Origin: Actinomycetales bacterium
GTDB lineage: Bacteria; Actinomycetota; Actinomycetes; Actinomycetales; Microbacteriaceae
Length of the DNA stretch: 64,000 nucleotides
Direction: 5' to 3'
NCBI GenBank assembly: GCA_015654475.1
Contig: JAATGV010000017.1
Span: forward strand, 1-64,000
The notes under the pieces were generated by a model. The model made no database searches. It was not told where the DNA came from and saw nothing but the letters and a program-made list of their open reading frames with translations. The translations under genes were made by a program, and so were the position numbers. Below are positions 54,501-61,614 of the stretch, one piece after another (position 1 is the stretch's first letter; the number at the start of each line of letters is the position of its first letter).

Positions 54501-54783
54501 GCGGGTGGAACGCCCGCATAAGCGGCATCCCGCGAGCGAGAAAATGTTCAGCGGCCGCAACAGCACCTGGCTTCCTGACGAGGCTCTGAGCACGATAAAA
54601 ATCTTCGTCAAACAATCCACTATCAAGCAGAAGTCGCGCACGTGCATCGACCTCGGGTTCAGAAATTGCCTGGACAGCTGGATGATTTTGGATGGCTGGA
54701 TTTTGAATAGCCGGATGACTTTTCCCCCCTCCACGAACGACGCGTCTAACTTTTCTAATGACGCGTTTCGTGAACTTCGTCAT
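51505..54783 (-). CDS. Three-domain 1092-residue glycosyltransferase (GT2-GT2-GT1/4-like)
   Basis: The protein has three transferase modules. Residues ~260-480 are a GT2 domain (LLSVVMPVWNREFIVEDAI, LIVVDDGSTDGTRD, YLAFLDSDNKW). Residues ~520-770 are a second GT2 of the rhamnosyltransferase type (VSVVIPSFRDVG, LEIIVVENGSPAPQ, EFVLFLNNDTAV, NGWEDVDLCLRAREGG). Residues ~800-1085 resemble a GT-B glycosyltransferase of the CgeB/GT1 type (DDGVIFVGQARPGAPRKIV, AEEGFISNRLFDAVASGARVVSDY). The N-terminal ~250 residues contain HPAIQNPAIQNHPAVQ repeats and a helical region. ATG at 54783 has GAGAGGG upstream. It sits beside the dTDP-rhamnose genes and probably assembles a rhamnose-containing chain from one polypeptide. 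Confidence 0.85.
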   Translation of the reverse strand: MTKFTKRVIRKVRRVVRGGGKSHPAIQNPAIQNHPAVQAISEPEVDARARLLLDSGLFDEDFYRAQSLVRKPGAVAAAEHFLARGMPLMRAFHPLILPVYLPMDVRRAWRESDIEGILAWLSSSESLSVSWSPTFSPRNLLRTFAQSASAEQPDEWEDEADLEPGDGHPLVTAQEVTDEDAIRVVDWLRNIGEGDLLPIDDRLGARDPLRFGDLRNRLIASAKEIGAQRARLGHRTHDKWSKGRDRRWLQGVAHVEIPHTDGPLLSVVMPVWNREFIVEDAIRSVQAQSFDNWELIVVDDGSTDGTRDVVRRIGESDHRVRLVQGMHGGVSAARNSAVDVARGRYLAFLDSDNKWQPNFLEFALKGMISSGARAGYAGVELIDADTREKVYRAYEGGLDELKVYNFIDLNVLVVETELVREVGIFDTKIKRWVDHDFVLRIAERTEPKFFHFVGCVYENSDDFVRITTAESNHWQYVVLEKAWVDWARLRAEVSARIPGRVSVVIPSFRDVGMTIGAVRALIEFTSDRDLEIIVVENGSPAPQALTLDAALAGAENVQITHLPRNLNFALGSNVGVAASTGEFVLFLNNDTAVRSGWLDPLLRRLEDPAVAGVQPLLLYEDDTIQSAGTIFPLQGELPTHFLVGHSPDDAQELGDFRFSAVTAAALLMRASDVVELEGFDTFYVNGWEDVDLCLRAREGGKRYFVVEPRSRVNHLESKTPGRGAQVLENRAIFIDRWKGLLPGPDDFYTPLGFEVAHVGADRAVMPAPKLLVTRPRHGDVHLNGEAVPVLRWSIKNPATAGKIGDNWGDTHFISNLADGLRSFGQEVVTYRRTAFAVPATAYDDVNLAIRGLIKAYPQPAKTNVLWVISHPELVEDDELHGFDLVFAASEKWAAETTARTGVAVRPLLQATDPSVFSLPPVQPQRDDGVIFVGQARPGAPRKIVMDAIAAGVDVRVWGPRWERFIDQRYIVGENYPNAELGQLYSSASVVLNDHWEDMAEEGFISNRLFDAVASGARVVSDYVEGVDALFGGVVRTYNSLEELSELCAPAGEALFPDDRRLAEAAREVAVKHTFHARAEQLLHAVREFRQNS

Positions 54784-54976
54784 GCACCTACACCCTCTCT
54801 TACGGTCGAACCATGCGGCTCCGGGATTGCGGATACATTCTCCCATAGCAGAGAAGCAGCCATTTCTGCCCCCTTTGGATGCCTACTTTATGGGGAATTA
54901 AGCCGCCAGCTACCACACAAGGACGTCAGTCTAGTGGTGGTCTTTGTGCCAGGCCCTCAGGTCTGCATCTATTGAT

Positions 54977-55993
<1,017 letters not shown>

Positions 55994-56089
55994 TCAACCA
56001 GACAACTGTCGATGCACACGCAAGCCTAGCTGACACCAACAGGTCAAAGACGGTAGCGTTGACTCGTCGCCGACGCAGAAAGGGCTGAT

Positions 56090-56965
56090 GTGAAAGGCAT
56101 AATTCTCGCAGGTGGATCTGGTACCCGGCTGCACCCCATAACCCTTGGCACCTCGAAACAGCTGGTCCCCGTCTACGACAAGCCCATGGTGTACTACCCA
56201 CTTTCGGTGCTCATCCTTGCGGGCATCAACGATGTGCTCGTCATCACGACACCTCACGACGCTGACCAGTTCCGCCGACTCCTCGGCGATGGAAGCCAAT
56301 TCGGCATCGACATCAGCTACGCGGTACAGGCAGAACCCAACGGACTCGCCCAGGCGTTTGTGATCGGCAAAGAATTCATCGGCAACGAAAGCGTCGCCCT
56401 CGTGCTTGGCGACAACATCTTCCACGGCCCCAAACTCGGCACCCAGCTCTCCCGATTTGAAAACATCGATGGCGGCGCAGTCTTCGCCTATTGGGTTGCT
56501 GACCCCAGCGCTTACGGTGTCGTAGAATTCGACGCGCATGGAGCGGCCATCACCCTCGAAGAAAAACCCAAGCATCCACGCAGCAACTATGCGGTTCCCG
56601 GCATTTATTTCTATTCGAGCGACGTCACCGACATTGCCGCCAACCTGAAACCATCTGCCCGCGGCGAGTATGAGATCACCGACATCAACAAGGAATACCT
56701 CCGACAAGGCCGACTGCACGTCGAGGTGCTCCCGCGCGGAACCGCCTGGCTAGACACAGGAACATTCGACTCGCTGAGCGATGCATCCGAATACGTGCGC
56801 ACCTTGCAAAAGCGCACGAGCCAATACATTGGCAGCCCAGAGGAAGTCGCCTGGCGTCAAGGATTCCTCAGCGACAGCGGCTTGCGGGCTCGCGGTGAAG
56901 CACTCGCCAAATCGGGCTACGGCTCCTACCTGCTCCAACTACTCGAACGGGGAAAAGGCGCATAA
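56090..56965 (+). CDS. rmlA: Glucose-1-phosphate thymidylyltransferase
   Basis: The 291-residue nucleotidyltransferase makes dTDP-glucose from dTTP and glucose-1-phosphate. The pyrophosphorylase motif [20 protein letters not shown] and [18 protein letters not shown] are diagnostic, and [13 protein letters not shown] is the late substrate motif. GTG at 56090 has AAAGGG six bases upstream. One base separates its stop from the rmlCD start, so the two are coupled. It is the first step of dTDP-L-rhamnose synthesis. Confidence 0.96.
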   Translation: MKGIILAGGSGTRLHPITLGTSKQLVPVYDKPMVYYPLSVLILAGINDVLVITTPHDADQFRRLLGDGSQFGIDISYAVQAEPNGLAQAFVIGKEFIGNESVALVLGDNIFHGPKLGTQLSRFENIDGGAVFAYWVADPSAYGVVEFDAHGAAITLEEKPKHPRSNYAVPGIYFYSSDVTDIAANLKPSARGEYEITDINKEYLRQGRLHVEVLPRGTAWLDTGTFDSLSDASEYVRTLQKRTSQYIGSPEEVAWRQGFLSDSGLRARGEALAKSGYGSYLLQLLERGKGA

Positions 56966-56966
56966 C

Positions 56967-58334
56967 ATGACCGAACTCGCCATCCACCCGACACCTATTC
57001 CTGGCCTGCTTGTCATCGAACTTCCCGTACACGGCGACAATCGCGGTTGGTTCAAAGAGAACTGGCAGCGCGCCAAGATGACGGAGCTCGGCCTGCCCGA
57101 CCTCGGCCCAGTGCAGAACAACATCTCGTTCAACGCCACGACGGGCACCACCCGCGGACTACACGCCGAGCCGTGGGACAAATACGTCTCACTAGCCACC
57201 GGGCGCATTTTCGGCGCCTGGGCCGACCTGCGCGAAGGCCCGAGCTTCGGCACCGTCTTCACCATCGAGCTCACCCCCGAACGCGCCGTCTACGTACCAC
57301 GCGGTGTCGCCAACGGCTTCCAAACGCTTGAGGCAGACACGGCATACACGTACCTCGTCAACGACCACTGGAGTCAAGAAGCCCAGGCGCAATACACATT
57401 CGTGAATCTGGCCGACCCAACGCTCGACATCCACTGGCCAATCGCGCTCGAGAACGCCGAAATGTCCGACAAGGACAAAGCGCACCCACAGCTTGCCGAT
57501 GTGGTGCCGATGCCGCCGAAGAAGACGCTCATCCTCGGATCTCGGGGGCAGCTCGGCAAAGCCCTCAGCCGCATCCTTCCCCATGCTGAAGCAACCGATC
57601 GCACCGAGCTCGACATCACAAGCGACACACTCGCCACAGATCGCAACTGGGCACAATACGACACCATCATCAACGCAGCGGCATACACCGACGTCGACGG
57701 CGCCGAGACTGCTGAAGGGCGCCGGTCGGCGTGGAAAATCAACGTCAGCGCGATCGTGGGGCTGGCCCGTATTGCCACAGAACACGGCATCACGCTGGTC
57801 AACGTCTCAAGTGACTACGTCTTCGATGGCGTAGCCGAAAGCCACGACGAAGACGAAGACTTCGCGCCGCTGAGCGTATATGGCGCGACCAAAGCCGCAG
57901 GCGATGCCGTCACAGCTACCGTGCCACGTCACTACATCGTGCGCACCAGTTGGGTGATCGGCGAAGGCAACAACTTCATCCAAACCATGCGCAACCTCGC
58001 CGAACGCGGCATCTCGCCAACCGTCGTCGACGACCAGATCGGCTCGCTCACCTCAGCTGAAGACCTCGCCGACGCCATCGTCGCACTGTTGCACAGCGAT
58101 GCGGCATACGGCACCTACAACGTCACAAGCGACACCGGGCCAGAGTCATGGGCCGACATCGCGAAGAGAGTATTCGTGGATGCAGGGCGGGATGCACACG
58201 ATGTCACCCCGGTGACGACAGCCGAATACTTTGCCGGCAAAGAAGGCGTCGCCGTGCGACCAACCAACAGCGGCCTGCCTCTCGCAAAGATCGCCGATGC
58301 AACCAACTGGTCGCCGAAACATCCACCTCGCTAA
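56967..58334 (+). CDS. rmlCD: Fused dTDP-4-dehydrorhamnose 3,5-epimerase / dTDP-4-dehydrorhamnose reductase (RmlC-RmlD)
   Basis: The 455-residue protein joins two consecutive enzymes of dTDP-L-rhamnose synthesis. Residues ~1-170 form the RmlC cupin (DNRGWFKENWQRAKM, GTTRGLHAEPWDKYVS with the active His, VPRGVANGFQTL). Residues ~180-455 form the RmlD SDR (TLILGSRGQLGKAL, INAAAYTDVDGAE, VNVSSDYVFDG, Tyr-Lys in LSVYGATKAAG). The RmlC half differs from free-standing enzymes in its HAEPWDK loop, a form known from actinobacterial fusions. ATG 56967 is preceded by GGGGAAAAGG; the longer frame overlaps rmlA and is rejected. With RmlA and RmlB it completes the pathway. Confidence 0.94.
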   Translation: MTELAIHPTPIPGLLVIELPVHGDNRGWFKENWQRAKMTELGLPDLGPVQNNISFNATTGTTRGLHAEPWDKYVSLATGRIFGAWADLREGPSFGTVFTIELTPERAVYVPRGVANGFQTLEADTAYTYLVNDHWSQEAQAQYTFVNLADPTLDIHWPIALENAEMSDKDKAHPQLADVVPMPPKKTLILGSRGQLGKALSRILPHAEATDRTELDITSDTLATDRNWAQYDTIINAAAYTDVDGAETAEGRRSAWKINVSAIVGLARIATEHGITLVNVSSDYVFDGVAESHDEDEDFAPLSVYGATKAAGDAVTATVPRHYIVRTSWVIGEGNNFIQTMRNLAERGISPTVVDDQIGSLTSAEDLADAIVALLHSDAAYGTYNVTSDTGPESWADIAKRVFVDAGRDAHDVTPVTTAEYFAGKEGVAVRPTNSGLPLAKIADATNWSPKHPPR

Positions 58335-58391
58335 GGCTAAGGTGCGCAGGCCGCAGGCAGGGCTCAGGCTCAACCCATAGTGTGGGGCGAA

Positions 58392-58418
58392 CGGCGAGAA
58401 TCGAAATCTCTCTCGCCG
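58392..58418. terminator. Hairpin between rmlCD and tagD (convergent), probable terminator
   Basis: CGGCGAGA and TCTCGCCG form a perfect 8-bp stem around an 11-base loop. It is 57 bases after the rmlCD stop and 49 bases before the tagD stop, so it could serve both strands. There is no long T-run. Confidence 0.5.
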
Positions 58419-58467
58419 GCTGCGGCTGGTTGAGGGCACAACGCGCCAAAATACTGTGCCCGCAGGG

Positions 58468-58869
58468 CTAGTGGCCTGAGCCTTCCAGATCTTGCTTGAT
58501 CTTCGTCGTCGAAACCCCACCCGTACGCGGCAAATACACGAGCTCGCAGTAAGGAGCGAGAACCTCGAAACGCGGGTCGCCGGCCCAATCGTCGCCCATC
58601 ACCACAACATCCACCTCGTAGCGCTGGACGTCAGAGATCTTCTGATCCCAGCTGTCCTCGGGAATCACCAAATCGACGTAACGCACCGCCTCGAGCATCG
58701 CCTTACGGGTGCGGTAATTGTGGTACGTCTTCTTGCCTTTGCCCGCGTTGAAAGCCTCGGTCGAGAGAGCCACGATCAGGTAGTCGCCGCGCTGCCGGGC
58801 ACGCTTGAGCAACCGGATGTGCCCCCAGTGCAGCAGGTCGAACGTGCCATACGTCAGCACTCGGCGCAT
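58468..58869 (-). CDS. tagD: Glycerol-3-phosphate cytidylyltransferase (TagD-like)
   Basis: The 133-residue nucleotidyltransferase makes CDP-glycerol from CTP and glycerol-3-phosphate. The HxGH motif is in TYGTFDLLHWGHIRLLKRA, and GDDWAGDPRFE and PRTGGVSTTKIK match TagD; the usual RTEGISTT is GGVSTT here. ATG 58869 or the GTG just before it (58872) could start translation; GAAGGG lies upstream. Its presence with rhamnose genes suggests a glycerol-phosphate-decorated or teichoic-acid-like wall polymer, but no CDP-glycerol transferase is seen in the window. Confidence 0.9.
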   Translation of the reverse strand: MRRVLTYGTFDLLHWGHIRLLKRARQRGDYLIVALSTEAFNAGKGKKTYHNYRTRKAMLEAVRYVDLVIPEDSWDQKISDVQRYEVDVVVMGDDWAGDPRFEVLAPYCELVYLPRTGGVSTTKIKQDLEGSGH

Positions 58870-58952
58870 CACAAACGACCCTTCAGATCACGGGCGCACC
58901 CGACGATTCGGGGCACACAGCCATGCTATCGCGCAGGCGCAACCCAGGTGGC

Positions 58953-59031
58953 GTCTTCACTGCGACAGGAAAAAGTGGCCTTCGGCGTCCTATTCGACAT
59001 GTACCCCGTTTTTTCCTGTTGTAGTGAAGAC
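58953..59031. repeat. Palindromic element, family A copy 2
   Basis: The arm GTCTTCACTGCGACAGGAAA (58953 on) and its complement ending at 59031 match at about 20 of 22 positions around a ~34-base loop. The arm core TCTTCACTNNNACAGGAAAAA is shared with the element at 44127-44205. The rest of the 58873-59153 gap has no other recognisable content. Confidence 0.8.
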
Positions 59032-59153
59032 CGGTGCACGCATGCCCGGGCGCTGGGACGCCAGCAATTCACTTTGAGCGTTCAGGCCGCACTAGACCCG
59101 TCAGCGCGGCAACCCGCAGACGGCCACAGTGCCGACGACCACAACACCAGCGA

Positions 59154-60668
59154 TCACAGAACCGAAAAAACGAACTCGCCCGCAACAAGAGTGGCCGCCA
59201 CCGGCATCGAAGCCAACGCGGCCGGATCACACTCGTGCGGATCCACATCCAGCAACACCAGGTCGGCATCATCACCAGGCCGCAGGGTCGTACGACCCGA
59301 GTTTGTCGAAGCAGCAATCGCCTCGATGACGCTCAACGACTCCGACGGCTGCCACGGCACATCGCCAGGAAGGGCACGCGCGACCGCCGCTCCGATCGCC
59401 ACCCAAGGGTCGAGGGGTGCAACCGGAGCATCCGACCCCAAACGCAGCCGCACCCCGGCGTCGATGAGCGAACGCATACGGAACGCATCACCCACACGGT
59501 CGGCCCAATACTCGTCGGTGACCCACCGGTCATCCACCGCATGCTGCGGCTGAATGCTTGCCTCAATGCCGAGAGCCGCCATGCGCTGCATGTCTGCGGC
59601 ACGCAGCAGTTGGGCGTGTTCGATGCTGCCGGTTGCTCCGGTCGCCGCAAACGCATCAAGCACGACGGCATTCGCATTGTCGCCGATCGCGTGGATCGCG
59701 CAACGAATTCCGGCATCGGCCGCGCGCGTCATCACATCCGCAAGGCCATCCGGTGTGAGGTTGAGCACACCACGGTGTTCGGTGCCGACCGCGCCATACG
59801 GCTCAAAACAGTATGCGGTGCGCGTGTTGAGCGAACCATCGGCGATAACTTTCAGCGGGCCCATGCGAAGAAGATCAGTGGATGAGGTGAGTGCGGCGGG
59901 CAGGGCACGGTCGGCAATCAACGCGTCACCAGACGACCATCCGGCCGCGATGGCGCGGTCGACGTCCTGCTCATAAACAGCCACATCCACACGGAAAGGG
60001 ACGGTGCCGACGGCCGCACGACGCAGCCACTCGCCGGGGCTCCAGGCCATCTCCATGTCGACAACCCCCACAACTCCCCTGGCTGCAGCCTCACCAGATG
60101 CGTCAGCCACCCACGCGTCGAGGATTGAAGTTGGCACGTCGCCGAGGCGGCGCAGCAGGTCGAAACAGTCGCCCTCGCGGACAACGCCATCACAGGTCTC
60201 TGCAAATCCGTAAAGCGCGAGCGCAGCCGAATTGAGCCACGCCGAATGCAGGTCCGAGGCTACGAGCACCGTGGGAATCGGGCCGACAACAGCATCGAGC
60301 ACGCCCTTGAGCGGGGCATCCGGCCAGAGGCCATCGCGGTATCCGAACCCCGTGAGAGGGCGGCCCGACCCCGCATCGAACTGACCGACGGCGGCACCAG
60401 TCAACTCGGCGGCGTGCTGCGCAGAGGTGGCCGCGCTCACGTCGAAACGGCGGCGCGCCATCGCCCACTGATTCATGTGCACATGGCGATCCCACAAACC
60501 CGGGATGACCCAGCGGCCCTGTGCATCGATCCGTTCACCGCCCGTAGGAGCGCTGCCTGCCGGAACGATCGCGGTGATCGCACCAGCCTCGCACACAATA
60601 TCGACAAGGTCGGCCTTCACGGAGCCGGCATTGACAGGGCGAACGTTTGCGAGCACAAGCTTGACCAT
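59154..60668 (-). CDS. YtcJ-type metal-dependent amidohydrolase
   Basis: The 504-residue protein is an amidohydrolase-superfamily enzyme of the YtcJ/amidohydrolase-3 type. The metal motif HxH is in LWDRHVHMNQW, and AIHAIGDNANAVVLDAF, SIEHAQLLRAADM and RLGSDAPVAPLDPW carry the later His and Asp ligands. The ends are beta-sandwich strands (VKLVLANVRPVN, DADLVLLDVDP). ATG 60668 is preceded by TATAGT (RC of 60675-60680) at 6 nt with no ribosome site: a clear leaderless start. No signal peptide. The substrate of this family is not predictable. Confidence 0.88.
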   Translation of the reverse strand: MVKLVLANVRPVNAGSVKADLVDIVCEAGAITAIVPAGSAPTGGERIDAQGRWVIPGLWDRHVHMNQWAMARRRFDVSAATSAQHAAELTGAAVGQFDAGSGRPLTGFGYRDGLWPDAPLKGVLDAVVGPIPTVLVASDLHSAWLNSAALALYGFAETCDGVVREGDCFDLLRRLGDVPTSILDAWVADASGEAAARGVVGVVDMEMAWSPGEWLRRAAVGTVPFRVDVAVYEQDVDRAIAAGWSSGDALIADRALPAALTSSTDLLRMGPLKVIADGSLNTRTAYCFEPYGAVGTEHRGVLNLTPDGLADVMTRAADAGIRCAIHAIGDNANAVVLDAFAATGATGSIEHAQLLRAADMQRMAALGIEASIQPQHAVDDRWVTDEYWADRVGDAFRMRSLIDAGVRLRLGSDAPVAPLDPWVAIGAAVARALPGDVPWQPSESLSVIEAIAASTNSGRTTLRPGDDADLVLLDVDPHECDPAALASMPVAATLVAGEFVFSVL

Positions 60669-60828
60669 GTTTTGACTATATCGCCGTCGGTGCCTTGCGC
60701 CTGGAAGAGCTGGTGCGAGCGACGAGAGTGCATGAGGCAGCAGCATTCCCTTCGCTGCAGAGAGCTCGACCCGCACCCGCAAACCCTGCCCCCTATGCTC
60801 GTAGTTGAGCCAAGAAAGAGGAACCACG

Positions 60829-61317
60829 ATGATGTCGCGTTGGGTTGTTGAGTCGGCCGTTTACGGCATCGTTCTCGTCTCCGGCCTCGTCATTGTGGTC
60901 GGTGATGATGATGCAAGCTCGTGGGAGTCGCTCGTCAAAGTTGTTGCGACCGTCGTCGTATTCTGGCTCGCACACGTTTATGCCGAAATCGTGGCCCGGC
61001 TCGGCGACACCCCTGATGATGTGAAACCACACTCACGGCAGCTGCGTGACGCGTCCGTCGAAGCCATAGACCACTCGTGGGGCCTGCTCGCCGCCGCCGC
61101 GATTCCCTCTTTCGTCCTCTTACTTGGTGTTTTTGGTGTCATCAGCGACGCAACCGCGGTCTGGGGTGCACTCTGGATCGACGTCGCAACACTTGGTGTG
61201 CTCGGATATTGGGGGTTCGGCCGCTGGAGCACCCGCGTCACCACTCGGCTAGCCGGCGGCCTTGCCACTGCAGTGCTTGGCGCAATTCTTATCGCGCTCA
61301 AAGTGCTCATCTACTAG
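60829..61317 (+). CDS. Small integral membrane protein, function unknown
   Basis: The 162-residue protein has four predicted helices: VYGIVLVSGLVIVV, VVATVVVFWLAHVYAE, LLAAAAIPSFVLLLGVFGV and a C-terminal pair (WIDVATLGVLGYWGF, LATAVLGAILIALKVLIY). Conserved-looking polar residues are in AHVYAEIVARLGDTPDDVKP. ATG 60829, or ATG 60832 directly after, follows AAGAGGA. Homologues appear to be actinobacterial hypothetical proteins (inferred from style). The gene is convergent with dnaE2 across a repeat-filled gap. Confidence 0.75.
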   Translation: MMSRWVVESAVYGIVLVSGLVIVVGDDDASSWESLVKVVATVVVFWLAHVYAEIVARLGDTPDDVKPHSRQLRDASVEAIDHSWGLLAAAAIPSFVLLLGVFGVISDATAVWGALWIDVATLGVLGYWGFGRWSTRVTTRLAGGLATAVLGAILIALKVLIY

Positions 61318-61356
61318 CGTCGTGCGGTCGTTCCCGCCCGCAGCGAGTATCCCCCG

Positions 61357-61437
61357 ACAACTTCGCGGATACTTTTGGCGACCCGCCCAGTTTCCGGGCC
61401 AAAGTTGTTCACAAAAACTAATCCGTGGCCAAAGTTA
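61357..61437. repeat. Palindromic element, family B copy 3 (divergent)
   Basis: ACAACTTCGCGGA with interior CACAAAAACTAATCCG and an AAAGTTA end resembles the two copies near 44377 and 44555. The right arm is degenerate (CCGTGGCCAAAGTTAC). A second AAAGTTG/CAAAGTT repetition occurs inside. Confidence 0.6.
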
Positions 61438-61614
61438 CCGAACGCATCACAGATGCGTCCGGCGACATACCGCGCAAAACTGCGCTTCGCCCTAGCGGAA
61501 GCAACCCGCAACACACCTAGTCCAAACCACAAACACGCAGCCCTGCAAACCCGAACGCATCACAGATGCGTCCGGCGACATACCGCGCAAAGCTGCGCTT
61601 TGCCCTAGCGGAAG
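61438..61614. repeat. Direct repeat of 64 bp at the 3' end of dnaE2
   Basis: CCGAACGCATCACAGATGCG and the following bases to GCGGAAG occur at 61438-61501 and at 61551-61614, with two differences, 113 bp apart. The second copy contains the last codons and stop of dnaE2 and the small hairpin ACGCATC-ACA-GATGCGT (61555-61571); the first copy repeats the same hairpin. Confidence 0.9.
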
